A stretch of 64,000 nucleotides of DNA from Granulosicoccus sp045110475 (GTDB lineage: Bacteria > Pseudomonadota > Gammaproteobacteria > Granulosicoccales > Granulosicoccaceae): assembly GCA_045110475.1 (NCBI GenBank), contig JBGCGC010000042.1:1-64000 (forward strand), in the 5' to 3' direction. The position numbers and the translations under genes are program-made. Numbering within the stretch: position 1 is the stretch's first letter; each line of letters starts with the position of its first letter. The notes beneath the pieces were generated by a model. It ran no database searches. It saw nothing but the letters and a program-made list of their open reading frames with translations, and had not been told where the DNA came from. This document shows positions 26,919 to 36,489 of this stretch, in pieces.

Positions 26919-27926
26919 ATGAAAAACTCACGCTTGGGCATCTGCCTGGGATCCGTTGCAGGTTTGTTTCTGGCAAGCAGTGTTGCGCTGGCAGAGGATA
27001 TCTCTCCTGCCGTGGTTTTTGACATGGGTGGCAAGTTCGACAAATCATTCAATCAGGGTGTGTATGACGGTGTTGAGCGCTTCAAGAGCGATTCCGGCAT
27101 CGAATACCGGGAGTTTGAAGTCACTAACGAGACCCAACGCGAGCAAGCGCTGCGTCGCATGGCCCAGCGAGGCGCCAATCCCATTCTCGGCGTCGGTTTT
27201 GCGCAGGCCGGTCCCATGGAAGTCGTGGCAAAAGAATTTCCCGATACCAAGTTCACATTGATCGATGGCGTGGTTGATCTGCCCAACGTTCAATCAGTTG
27301 TGTTCAAGGAACAGGAGGGCTCGTTTCTTGTCGGGCTACTCGCAGCCATGGCCTCAGAGAGCAAGTCAGTCGGCTTCGTCGGTGGCATGGACATTCCGTT
27401 GATTCGACGCTTTGCCTGCGGTTTCGAGCAGGGCGCCAAGCACGCCGATGCCTCGGTGGATGTCATCCAGAATATGACCGGTACGACACCATCAGCGTGG
27501 AATGATCCGGGCCGTGGCAGTGAACTGGCGAAAGGGCAGTTTGATCGCGGTGTTGATGTGATTTATGCCGCCGCTGGCGGAACTGGCGTGGGCGTCTATC
27601 AGGCTGCCAAAGACGGAGGCAAACTTGCTATCGGTGTCGACTCTAATCAGAACCATCTGCATCCAGGCACGATGCTTACCTCGATGCTTAAGCGCGTGGA
27701 TGTAGCGGCTTACAATGCGTTCAAGGATGCGCAGGATGGTAGTTGGGCGCCTGGCATGAAAGTGTTGGGTCTGGCGGAGGATGGCGTAGGTTGGGCACTC
27801 GATGAAAACAACGAATCCCTGATTTCTGACGACATGAAATCGGCTGTGGACGCAGCGGCTGCCAGTATTGTTGCCGGTGATATTGCCGTACATGACTACA
27901 TGTCCGATAACGCCTGTACTTACTGA
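26919..27926 (+). CDS. BMP-family nucleoside ABC transporter substrate-binding protein
   Basis: A periplasmic binding protein of the basic membrane protein (Med/BmpA/PnrA) family, 335 residues. The signal peptide is MKNSRLGICLGSVAGLFL... with cleavage after about VALA. The ligand-binding start DMGGKFDKSFNQG is typical of the family, as are the GVGFAQAGPM, FVGGMDIPLIRRF and AAGGTGVGVYQAAK segments. The ATG at 26919 has AGAGG eight bases upstream. The first gene of a four-gene importer (ATPase and two permeases follow); purine or general nucleosides are the known ligands. Confidence 0.93.
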   Translation: MKNSRLGICLGSVAGLFLASSVALAEDISPAVVFDMGGKFDKSFNQGVYDGVERFKSDSGIEYREFEVTNETQREQALRRMAQRGANPILGVGFAQAGPMEVVAKEFPDTKFTLIDGVVDLPNVQSVVFKEQEGSFLVGLLAAMASESKSVGFVGGMDIPLIRRFACGFEQGAKHADASVDVIQNMTGTTPSAWNDPGRGSELAKGQFDRGVDVIYAAAGGTGVGVYQAAKDGGKLAIGVDSNQNHLHPGTMLTSMLKRVDVAAYNAFKDAQDGSWAPGMKVLGLAEDGVGWALDENNESLISDDMKSAVDAAAASIVAGDIAVHDYMSDNACTY

Positions 27927-27972
27927 GTAGATGCTGCCGGGCAAGTCGCAAAGACATGGCTGAAAATGCGTG

Positions 27973-29580
27973 ATGACTAACAGCCGTACATCCGGCAGCC
28001 CCGATCAACCCGCTGAGGCAGCGCCTGCTGCCTCAGGCAATCCCGATCTTGCTATCGAACTACGCGGCATTTCCAAGCGCTTCGGTGCAGTTCGGGCAAA
28101 TCACGATATCGATTTACGCGTAAAGCGTGGCACCATCCATGGCATTGTCGGCGAAAATGGTGCTGGAAAATCCACATTAATGAGTATCCTGTACGGCTTC
28201 TACCAGGCCGACAGTGGTTCCGTTCATATCAATGGTCTTCCGGTCCACATCAATAGTTCTCGTGATGCCATTGATGTGGGCATTGGCATGGTGCATCAAC
28301 ACTTCATGCTGGTTGACAATTTTAGTGTGCTTGAGAACATCATGCTCGGTGCAGAAACGCACAGCTTGCTCAGCCATAGTGCAAAAAATGCCCGACAGGA
28401 ATTACAGAAACTTGCCGACAATTACCAGCTATCGGTGCATCTCGATGCATTGGTATCCAGCTTGCCGGTTGGTGAGCAGCAACGTACCGAAATCCTGAAA
28501 GCACTTTACCGACGTGCTGAAATTCTCATACTCGATGAGCCTACCGGTGTCCTGACACCACAAGAGGCCGACCAGTTGTTTCGGGTTCTCGATGCGTTGC
28601 GCGATCAAGGCGTCACTGTCATTCTCATCACGCACAAACTGCGTGAGATCATGGAAATTACCGACACCGTATCGGTGTTGCGGCTCGGGGAAATGGTTGC
28701 GCATCTGAAAACCCCGGATACCAGTATGAATGAACTGGCTGAACTCATGGTAGGACGCAAACTGGAAACGCGTAATTTCCACCGTAGCAAACCATTACCC
28801 GCCGATACACCTCTGGGAATTGATGTCAGAGATCTCGGCGTTATAGATCAGAACGGCAAGGCGCGCATAAAGGGTATTTCATTCAATGTCAGGCGCGGAG
28901 AGATAGTGGGTGTTGCAGGGGTGGCGGGTAACGGGCAAAGCATGTTGCTCGAGGTGTTGTCCGGCATAAGCACACCAACGACCGGTTCGTTCGTTATCAA
29001 CGGGCAAAATGTGAGTCCTGAATTGACTGTCACACCCTCCCAAATGCGACAATTCAATGTACAGCATGTTCCTGAGGACCGGCTCAAGCTGGGTCTGGTA
29101 AAAGCCTTTACTGCCGCCGAAAGTTCGGTGCTGGGGTATCAGCGCTCCGGCCAGTTCAGCCTGCGCGGATTGTTAAGGCTGGATTTCATCAGACGGGCTT
29201 GCAAACATCTTATGCAAGGCTTTGATGTGCGACCAGGCAATCCTGCGCTGAAGTCTGCATCGTTCTCTGGTGGCAATCAGCAAAAACTCATTCTCGCGCG
29301 TGAGCTAGAAAAATCTCCCGAAATTCTGCTTGTCGGACAACCCACCCGAGGTGTGGATATTGGTGCCATTGAACTCATCCATGAAAAAATCGTCGAAATG
29401 CGCGATGCAGGTTGTGCGGTTTTACTGGTCTCTGTAGAGCTTGATGAGATCATGGCATTGGCGGATCGTATTCTCGTGATGTTCGAAGGCCGAATTGTTG
29501 CAGAGGTAGCAGGTACCGATGCCGACAAGACACAACTGGGTTTGATGATGGCTAACGCCCATACCGACGTTGCTGCATGA
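27973..29580 (+). CDS. Nucleoside ABC transporter ATP-binding protein (two ATPase domains)
   Basis: A 535-residue duplicated ABC ATPase of the sugar/nucleoside type. The first domain is complete: GENGAGKST at 60-68 and LILDEPTGVLTPQE. The second is degenerate as usual in this family: GVAGNGQSM lacks the Walker A lysine, and LLVGQPTRGVDIG has Gln where the catalytic Glu would be, while the signature SFSGGNQQK is kept. It energises the BMP importer. Stop overlaps the ATG of the first permease (ATGA). ATG at 27973 is preferred to the GTG at 27970. Confidence 0.94.
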   Translation: MTNSRTSGSPDQPAEAAPAASGNPDLAIELRGISKRFGAVRANHDIDLRVKRGTIHGIVGENGAGKSTLMSILYGFYQADSGSVHINGLPVHINSSRDAIDVGIGMVHQHFMLVDNFSVLENIMLGAETHSLLSHSAKNARQELQKLADNYQLSVHLDALVSSLPVGEQQRTEILKALYRRAEILILDEPTGVLTPQEADQLFRVLDALRDQGVTVILITHKLREIMEITDTVSVLRLGEMVAHLKTPDTSMNELAELMVGRKLETRNFHRSKPLPADTPLGIDVRDLGVIDQNGKARIKGISFNVRRGEIVGVAGVAGNGQSMLLEVLSGISTPTTGSFVINGQNVSPELTVTPSQMRQFNVQHVPEDRLKLGLVKAFTAAESSVLGYQRSGQFSLRGLLRLDFIRRACKHLMQGFDVRPGNPALKSASFSGGNQQKLILARELEKSPEILLVGQPTRGVDIGAIELIHEKIVEMRDAGCAVLLVSVELDEIMALADRILVMFEGRIVAEVAGTDADKTQLGLMMANAHTDVAA

Positions 29581-30704
29581 GTATCAACACCAGCAATATC
29601 GAATTACCCGGCTGGCTTGAGATTGGCGTCATTCCGGTGCTCAATATTCTCATGGCGCTGTTTTTCTCAGGGCTTATCATGCTGGCTATAGGCGTCGATC
29701 CCATCGAGGCGGTAGGTATCATGATCAATGGTGCCTTTGGCTACGACGAAGCCGTTGGCTATACCCTGTACTACACCACCAACTTTATTTTTACAGGCCT
29801 TGCGGTGGCGGTCGCCTTTCATGCCAATCTGTTCAATATTGGTGGGGAAGGGCAAGCCTATATAGGCGGGCTGGGTGTCGGACTTGTGTTTTTAGCGCTT
29901 GATAACCATTTGCCCACCGTCCTTCTTATTCCGATTGGTATAGCGGCAGCAGGTCTGTTTGGTGCAGCGTGGGCGTTCATCCCGGCATGGCTACAGGCGC
30001 ATCGTGGTAGTCATATCGTTATCACCACTATCATGTTTAATTTCATTGCGGCCTCCATCATGGTGTATCTGCTGGTCAATGTGCTTATCAAACCCGGCCA
30101 GATGTCACCTGAATCCCGAGTGTTCGACGAAGCTGCATGGTTACCGTTCATGCATGAGTTTCTCGCGATGTTTGGACTGCAGATAACAAGATCACCACTG
30201 AACGTATCGTTATTTTTTGCTCTGGCCTGCTGCCTGTTTGTCTGGATCTACATCTGGCGCACACGGTGGGGATACGAGTTGCGTACGGCAGGGCACAGTG
30301 AACATGCCGCCCGGTATGCTGGCATCAAACCTAAAACCGTGATCATCAGTGCCATGTGTGTATCCGGTGCACTGGCAGGATTTGTTGCCGTCAATGAAAT
30401 CATGGGTGTGCATCACAAGCTGTTGTTGAACTTTACGGCGGGCTATGGCTTTACCGGCATTGCTGTCTCGTTGATGGGACGCAACCATCCTGTCGGGATC
30501 ATCATGGCCAGCCTGCTTTTTGGCGTGCTGTATCAGGGAGGGGCTGAGCTTGCCTTCGAGATACCGAAAATTACGCGTGAGATGGTAGTTGCCATTCAAG
30601 GGCTTATCATTTTGTTTTCAGGTGCGCTCGCCCTGATGTTGCGCCCCTGGGTTGTACGGGTTTATCTGAAATTCAAGCCGGTCGATGAGATCGTGCCTGC
30701 CTGA
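29577..30704 (+). CDS. Nucleoside ABC transporter permease 1
   Basis: A 375-residue inner-membrane permease of the BPD_transp_2 type, with about 10 hydrophobic segments. Characteristic stretches are FNIGGEGQAYIGGLGVG and the cytoplasmic loop VGHSEHAARYAGI-like sequence (RTAGHSEHAARYAGIKP), which contacts the ATPase. It overlaps the ATPase gene by four bases and the second permease gene by one. Specificity follows the BMP binding protein: nucleosides. Confidence 0.93.
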   Translation: MSINTSNIELPGWLEIGVIPVLNILMALFFSGLIMLAIGVDPIEAVGIMINGAFGYDEAVGYTLYYTTNFIFTGLAVAVAFHANLFNIGGEGQAYIGGLGVGLVFLALDNHLPTVLLIPIGIAAAGLFGAAWAFIPAWLQAHRGSHIVITTIMFNFIAASIMVYLLVNVLIKPGQMSPESRVFDEAAWLPFMHEFLAMFGLQITRSPLNVSLFFALACCLFVWIYIWRTRWGYELRTAGHSEHAARYAGIKPKTVIISAMCVSGALAGFVAVNEIMGVHHKLLLNFTAGYGFTGIAVSLMGRNHPVGIIMASLLFGVLYQGGAELAFEIPKITREMVVAIQGLIILFSGALALMLRPWVVRVYLKFKPVDEIVPA

Positions 30705-31675
30705 TGGATACACTATCCGCATTCTTTGCCATTATTGATGCCACATTGCGCGTATCTACGCCCCTGATTCTGGCTGCCATGGCAGGCCTGTTCTCAGAGC
30801 GCTCAGGTATTGTCGATATCAGCCTTGAGGGAAAAATGCTGGCCGCAGCCTTTGCTGCGGGTGCTGTGGCAGCGGTTACTGGTAGCGCCTGGCTGGGCCT
30901 GCTGAGTGGCATCGCTGTGGGTATTGCACTCGGTCTGGTTCATGGCTTTGCCTGTATTACTCATCGTGGGAATCAAGTAGTCAGTGGTCTTGCCATCAAC
31001 ATCCTCGCCTCGGGACTCACGGTGGTGCTTGGTATTGCCTGGTTCAGTCAGGGAGGGCAAACCCCATCACTGGCAAGCGAGGCTCGTTTCATGCCCATCG
31101 AGCTGCCGCTTGCACAGACACTGGACACTGTGCCCGTCATTGGGCAGTTCTACGCAGATGTTATCAGCGGCCATAATGTTCTTGTGTATGTTGCATGGTT
31201 GGCCGTTTTCGGCACCTGGTGGGTCGTGTATCGCACGCGTTTTGGCTTGCGACTGCGGGCGGTGGGTGAAAATCCATTGGCGGTCGATACGGGCGGGCTG
31301 TCAGTCAGTGGTTTGCGTTTTTCAGCCGTCGCTATTTGTGGCGCCTTGTCAGGTATCGCCGGTGCCTATCTGTCTACCGCACAAAATGCCGCTTTCGTGC
31401 GTGAAATGACCGCCGGGCAGGGTTATATCGCGCTGGCGGCGCTGATTTTTGGCAAATGGCGTCCCTTGCCTGCCATGCTGGCCTGCCTGATGTTTGGTTT
31501 TCTCGATGCGGTGGCGATACGTTTGCAAGGCGTCGAGTTACCGGTAATAGGAGAGGTTCCTGTACAGGCCATTCAGGCGTTACCTTATGTGCTCACCGTG
31601 ATACTCCTTGCTGGCTTCATTGGCCGCGCAACGGCTCCCAAAGCTGTGGGAATACCGTTTGTCAAAGAGCGTTGA
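30704..31675 (+). CDS. Nucleoside ABC transporter permease 2
   Basis: The second permease, 323 residues, with about 8-10 membrane segments. It has the family patterns LFSERSGIVDISLEGKML and the coupling loop RLRAVGENPLAVDTGGLSV, and TAGQGYIALAALIFGKW near the end. The ATG shares its A with the preceding stop (TGATG). The last gene of the importer; argG follows after 58 bp and is probably a separate unit. Confidence 0.93.
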   Translation: MDTLSAFFAIIDATLRVSTPLILAAMAGLFSERSGIVDISLEGKMLAAAFAAGAVAAVTGSAWLGLLSGIAVGIALGLVHGFACITHRGNQVVSGLAINILASGLTVVLGIAWFSQGGQTPSLASEARFMPIELPLAQTLDTVPVIGQFYADVISGHNVLVYVAWLAVFGTWWVVYRTRFGLRLRAVGENPLAVDTGGLSVSGLRFSAVAICGALSGIAGAYLSTAQNAAFVREMTAGQGYIALAALIFGKWRPLPAMLACLMFGFLDAVAIRLQGVELPVIGEVPVQAIQALPYVLTVILLAGFIGRATAPKAVGIPFVKER

Positions 31676-31733
31676 GGCCGTGGCCGTCTGTTAAACTACC
31701 GACCCAGATTCCACACGCCAGAAGCATTGCCTG

Positions 31734-33062
31734 ATGAACAAGATCCTGTTGTCGTTGCCGGTTGACCAGAAGGTGGGTATTGCCTTTTCAGGAGGCCTGG
31801 ACACCTCGGCTGCAATTGCCTGGATGAAGCAGAACGGAGCGTTGCCATACGCCTACACTGCTGACCTCGGCCAGCCCGATGAGGACGACTTCGACGATAT
31901 CGCAGCTCGCGCCAAGGCCTATGGTGCTGAAGAAGCGCGCACTGTCGATTGCACCGAAGTGCTCGTCAACGAGGGTCTTGTGGCGATCATGTGTGGTGCT
32001 TTCCACATCTCGAGTGGTGGCAAGAAGTACTTCAACACCACGCCGCTTGGGCGGGCTGTCACCGGCACTATTCTCGTACGCGCCATGCAGAAGGACGATG
32101 TCCATATCTGGGGAGACGGTTCAACCTACAAAGGCAACGACATAGAGCGCTTCTATCGTTACGGCCTCATGACAAATCCTGAACTGAGAATCTACAAGCC
32201 CTGGCTGGATGCCACCTTTGTAGCAGAGCTCGGAGGCCGGAAAGAAATGAGCGATTTCCTCAACGCTAACGGATTCGACTATCGCGCCAGCAAGGAAAAG
32301 GCCTACTCTACTGATGCCAATATTCTGGGTGCTACACACGAAGCCAAGGATCTGGAATTTCTTGATCGTGGCATGCATATCGTCGAGCCCATTATGGGCG
32401 TGAAATTCTGGGATATGTCGGTCGATATCGCGCCTGAACAAATCAGCGTCACCTTTGAGGATGGCATGCCTGTCGCGCTAAACGACAAGCGCTTTGATAC
32501 GAGCGTCGAGCTGTTCAGGGAAGCCAACGCCATCGGTGGTCGGCACGGTCTGGGTATGTGCGATCAGATAGAAAATCGCATCATCGAAGCCAAGAGTCGA
32601 GGTATCTACGAAGCCCCTGGCATGGCGTTGTTGCACATCGCCTACGAGCGACTTCTCAACGGCATTCACAACGAAGATACGCTGGATAACTATCATGCGC
32701 TGGGCCGACGGCTTGGCAAGCTTCTTTATCAAGGTCGCTGGTTTGACCCACAATCTCTGATGCTGCGCGACACCCTGCAAAAATGGATAGGCCAGAGTGT
32801 TAATGGCACAGTCACCCTCGAACTGCGTCGTGGCGACGACTATTCTCTGCTCAATACAGAAAGTGAGCATCTGACCTATTCGCCGGAAAGCCTGTCAATG
32901 GAAGTGGTCGAGAATGAAGCGTTCAGCCCACTGGATCGTATCGGGCAATTGTCCTTGCGCAACCTTGATATCGATGACTCTCGCGAGAAGCTGCACAAGT
33001 ACGCTGATAAAGGTGTACTTCCGGCAGGCGATGCAATGAAAAAACTGCTCAGCAACTCCTGA
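31734..33062 (+). CDS. argG: Argininosuccinate synthase
   Basis: Joins citrulline and aspartate with ATP to make argininosuccinate, the seventh step of arginine synthesis. The PP-loop AFSGGLDTS is at residues 17-25. The 442-residue length and the SSGGKKYFNTTPLGRAV and GDGSTYKGNDIERFYRYG blocks identify the E. coli-type (longer) subgroup rather than the roughly 400-residue type. The C-terminus is helical, as in the tetramer-forming E. coli protein. mnmH starts 21 bp downstream, so the two may be co-transcribed although unrelated in function. Confidence 0.97.
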   Translation: MNKILLSLPVDQKVGIAFSGGLDTSAAIAWMKQNGALPYAYTADLGQPDEDDFDDIAARAKAYGAEEARTVDCTEVLVNEGLVAIMCGAFHISSGGKKYFNTTPLGRAVTGTILVRAMQKDDVHIWGDGSTYKGNDIERFYRYGLMTNPELRIYKPWLDATFVAELGGRKEMSDFLNANGFDYRASKEKAYSTDANILGATHEAKDLEFLDRGMHIVEPIMGVKFWDMSVDIAPEQISVTFEDGMPVALNDKRFDTSVELFREANAIGGRHGLGMCDQIENRIIEAKSRGIYEAPGMALLHIAYERLLNGIHNEDTLDNYHALGRRLGKLLYQGRWFDPQSLMLRDTLQKWIGQSVNGTVTLELRRGDDYSLLNTESEHLTYSPESLSMEVVENEAFSPLDRIGQLSLRNLDIDDSREKLHKYADKGVLPAGDAMKKLLSNS

Positions 33063-33083
33063 TTAACATCGTAACTGCCATCC

Positions 33084-34223
33084 ATGACATCCGTCGATGA
33101 GCGGTTGCTCAGCGTCCCGCTAGAGCCGGGTGAAACTATTAGCGACTATCGAGAGCTGCTGCTCGCCTCCCGATCACTCATAGATGTAAGAGCGCCCATC
33201 GAATTTGACAAGGGTGCTTTTCCTCACGCCATCAATCTACCGTTGATGAATGATGAAGAGCGCCGCTTGATTGGTATTTGCTATAAGGAGCAGGGGCAGG
33301 AGGCGGCGATTGCACTGGGTGCACAACTGGTAACACCTGAATTACAAGGTCAGCGAGTCGAGCACTGGCGTACTTTTGCCGATGCACATCCAGATGCCTG
33401 CCTTTACTGTTTTCGTGGTGGTTTGCGTTCACGTATTTCACAGCAATGGCTAGCCGATGCAGGTATTCATATTCCCCTGATAAAAGGTGGGTACAAGGCG
33501 CTACGTTCGTTTCTCATCAGTGAGCTGGACAGGCTATGTGCAGCGCAATCCTTCATTCTCATCGGTGGGCGTACCGGAAACGGCAAGACGCTGCTTCTTG
33601 AGCATCTGGGCTCAACGGTTGATCTTGAAGCACTGGCTAATCATCGGGGATCAAGTTTTGGCGGTATGCCTCAAGGGCAACCGCGTAACATAGACTTTGA
33701 GAATGCACTTACTGTCGAACTCATGCGTCTGGAGTCTCATGATTGTTTCAGGATTTTTCTCGAAGATGAGGCAAGGCTGATTGGTCGGGTGTGCATTCCG
33801 GACAGACTCAGGCAAACCATGCAGGCAGCGCCCATATATATTCTCCAATGCGATATGCCACAGCGTATCGACAACTGCTTTGATGACTATGTAACCGATC
33901 TTCTGCAACGCTACCTGGAGAAGCACGGTGCGTCCTCAGGCTTTGACGCCTTTGCGGAGCATCACCGACAAAGCCTTGATCGGATCCGCAAGCGCTTTGG
34001 TGGTGACAACTGGCAACGTGCCAGAACATTGCTTGATGGTGCCCTGAGCATGCACAGACAATACGGCGAAACCACTGAATACCGCCCTTTTATAGAGATG
34101 TTGTTGCGTGACTACTACGATCCGATGTACGACTATCAGCTAAGCCAGAAATCCGATCGAATCGTGTTCAAGGGCACACGCGATGAAATTCTGGAAAAAG
34201 TCCAGGTTAAGACGGATGATTAA
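33084..34223 (+). CDS. mnmH: tRNA 2-selenouridine synthase
   Basis: Replaces the sulfur of 2-thiouridine at the tRNA wobble position with selenium from selenophosphate, through a geranylated intermediate in known members. The N-terminal rhodanese domain has the catalytic cysteine Cys109 in YCFRGGLRS. The C-terminal half has a P-loop, GGRTGNGKT at 161-169. The 379-residue length is usual. The downstream gene encodes selenophosphate synthetase and overlaps this one by eight bases, so substrate supply and use are coupled. Also known as selU or ybbB. Confidence 0.96.
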   Translation: MTSVDERLLSVPLEPGETISDYRELLLASRSLIDVRAPIEFDKGAFPHAINLPLMNDEERRLIGICYKEQGQEAAIALGAQLVTPELQGQRVEHWRTFADAHPDACLYCFRGGLRSRISQQWLADAGIHIPLIKGGYKALRSFLISELDRLCAAQSFILIGGRTGNGKTLLLEHLGSTVDLEALANHRGSSFGGMPQGQPRNIDFENALTVELMRLESHDCFRIFLEDEARLIGRVCIPDRLRQTMQAAPIYILQCDMPQRIDNCFDDYVTDLLQRYLEKHGASSGFDAFAEHHRQSLDRIRKRFGGDNWQRARTLLDGALSMHRQYGETTEYRPFIEMLLRDYYDPMYDYQLSQKSDRIVFKGTRDEILEKVQVKTDD

Positions 34224-36489
34224 TGCGCCGCTTGTCAGGGATGTCTGCCTGGTCGGTGGTGGCCATAGTCATGCCTTGCTGCTGCGCCGCTGGGCGATGC
34301 AGCCCATTGCCGGTGTGCGTCTGACGCTGGTATCCAGCGCTGTACTAACGCCTTACTCGGGCATGCTGCCCGGACTGATTGCAGGACACTATTCTCAAGA
34401 CGATATCCATATCGATCTACTTCGGTTGTGCAGCTGGGCAAATGTGCGTTTTATTGAAGCCACGGTAAGCGGCATCGATCTGCAACAGCAGCAGGTGTTG
34501 TTTGACAACAGACCCGCACTGGGATTTGATGTCTTGTCACTGGACACTGGCTCCACGCCTGATTTGTCGGTACCGGGCTCAGAACTGCATGTTACCCCCG
34601 TCAAGCCTGTCAGTAATTTCCATGCGCGCTGGCAACAGTTGCAGCGCAGAATTCATGCAAGCGAAAATACAAGACTCTCCATTGGTGTTGTGGGTTCCGG
34701 TGCTGGTGGCTTTGAACTTGTGGCTGCAATGCAACATCAACTGCGCTCAGGTTCGGCTCGTTGTTACTGGTTCTTGCGTGGTGAAGATGCCATCAGCGGC
34801 AGGGCTGCAAACGTTGGCAAATGTGCAGTAGCCGCGGCGATTGCTGCCGGCATCGAGGTAATTTGCAATTTTGATGTTATCGCCGTCGAGCCGGGTCGAT
34901 TGATAGCGGCTGATAGCAGAAGCTTTGAACTGGATGAAATCGTCTGGTGCACGTCGGCCACAGGACCTATCTGGCCGACAGTTGCCGGTCTTGATGTAGA
35001 TGCGCGAGGTTTTGTGGCCACCAATGCGTATTTGCAAAGCACCTCCCATCCGTTTGTCTTTGCCAGTGGCGATGTTGGTACCCAGATCGACACACCAAGC
35101 CGCAAAGCCGGTGTATTTGCTGTCAGGCAGGCTCCGGTTTTGTACCGCAACTTGCGCAGTTATCTTCTTGACGATGCCTTAATACCCTACAAACCACAAA
35201 AAGATTTTCTCAGTCTGATGGCCACCGGACCCAGGCATGCGATAGCGAGCAGAGGCCCTGTTGTTATGCAGGGTGAGTGGGTATGGCGCTGGAAAGATCG
35301 TATAGATCAGACGTTCATGGATCGTTTCCGTAAGCTGCCAGTGCTATCGATGAACGCATCGCTTGCGAAGCTACCCAATGCGCTCAGACCATCCGGCCTG
35401 GCTGATACGATGCGTTGTCGCGGCTGTGGTGCAAAGGTTGGCAGTGAAATATTACAACGCGTACTTGATAATTTAATGCCACAGAACGCCAAGAGCGAGC
35501 TGCTCGCGCACAGATCACCGGCTGGCGACTCAGCGGTTGTCGATCTACCATCAAAACGACTGGTTCAATCCGTGGACCAGATAAACGCGATTGTTGATGA
35601 TCCCTATTTACTGGGACGAATTGCAGCGCTTCACGCGCTCAGTGATGTGATAACGCTTAACGCCTCCCTGCATTCAGCGCAAGTGCTGTTGACGTTGCCC
35701 GAGGCGTCCGAGACAATAAGCGAACGTGATCTGACACTTATGATGAGCGGCGTTTTATCGGCGCTGAAAGAAGAATCCTGCACGCTGATTGGTGGTCACA
35801 CAACGCAAGGCCCTGACATGTCTATCGGACTTGCAGTTAATGCAACACTGGAACCAGACAGTGAAAAGCAGCGTAGTGCTGATTTGCACCTGTACGTACA
35901 GCCGGGCGATGCGCTTGTTCTTACTAAGGCCTTGGGGATTGGAACGCTGTTTGCCGGGCTTATGCAAGGTGTGGCACGCGGTTGTGATGTCACTGCTGCG
36001 ATGGATTGTATGCTCATCAGTAATCGTCCAGCCGCTGATATCCTGCGTCAACACGGTAGCCTTGCCATGACAGACGTGACCGGCTTTGGACTGCTGGGGC
36101 ATTTAGGTCGGCTTGTACAAAACCTGAAAATAAAATCACCGCAAGCTGGAAAAGGTCCGTTGTCCGCGGGTGTTAGCGTATCGTTAAACGATGTACCATT
36201 TCTTGCAGGCGCACTGGAACTGAGCCGCAAGGGTTGTCGAAGTTCACTATGGACGCAGAACCGCGTGGCCTTCAGAGATGTGCTTATTGATGAAGACAGC
36301 GATGCCGCGGCACTCGCCCTGTTAGTGGACCCGCAAACCAGCGGGGGCTTGCTGGCAATAATCCCTGCAGCAGAAAAATTTGCCTGTATTCAGGCTCTCA
36401 TTGAGGCCGGTGTCAGGGATGCCGCTATCATTGCTTGTGTCACTGAATCAGGGTCAATGCATGTAATGCGCAACGTCGAGATAGCATGA
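34216..36489 (+). CDS. selD: Selenide, water dikinase (SelD) fused to an FAD/NAD oxidoreductase
   Basis: Makes selenophosphate from selenide and ATP. The C-terminal half (about 390-757) is SelD: MRCRGCGAKVG with Cys401, Cys404 and Lys407 (the position that is Cys17 or Sec in other SelDs is Cys404), SPAGDSAVVDL, GGHTTQGPDM and TDVTGFGLLGHLG. The N-terminal half (about 7-375) is a pyridine-nucleotide-disulfide/NDH-2-like oxidoreductase with VCLVGGGHSHALLLRRW and SIGVVGSGAGGFELVAAM nucleotide-binding motifs and ASGDVGTQ. Such fusions are known in cyanobacteria and some proteobacteria; the oxidoreductase may reduce the selenium source. ATG at 34216 was chosen because it starts right before the FAD motif; the longer frame from 34183 only reads back inside mnmH. 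Confidence 0.94.
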   Translation: MINAPLVRDVCLVGGGHSHALLLRRWAMQPIAGVRLTLVSSAVLTPYSGMLPGLIAGHYSQDDIHIDLLRLCSWANVRFIEATVSGIDLQQQQVLFDNRPALGFDVLSLDTGSTPDLSVPGSELHVTPVKPVSNFHARWQQLQRRIHASENTRLSIGVVGSGAGGFELVAAMQHQLRSGSARCYWFLRGEDAISGRAANVGKCAVAAAIAAGIEVICNFDVIAVEPGRLIAADSRSFELDEIVWCTSATGPIWPTVAGLDVDARGFVATNAYLQSTSHPFVFASGDVGTQIDTPSRKAGVFAVRQAPVLYRNLRSYLLDDALIPYKPQKDFLSLMATGPRHAIASRGPVVMQGEWVWRWKDRIDQTFMDRFRKLPVLSMNASLAKLPNALRPSGLADTMRCRGCGAKVGSEILQRVLDNLMPQNAKSELLAHRSPAGDSAVVDLPSKRLVQSVDQINAIVDDPYLLGRIAALHALSDVITLNASLHSAQVLLTLPEASETISERDLTLMMSGVLSALKEESCTLIGGHTTQGPDMSIGLAVNATLEPDSEKQRSADLHLYVQPGDALVLTKALGIGTLFAGLMQGVARGCDVTAAMDCMLISNRPAADILRQHGSLAMTDVTGFGLLGHLGRLVQNLKIKSPQAGKGPLSAGVSVSLNDVPFLAGALELSRKGCRSSLWTQNRVAFRDVLIDEDSDAAALALLVDPQTSGGLLAIIPAAEKFACIQALIEAGVRDAAIIACVTESGSMHVMRNVEIA

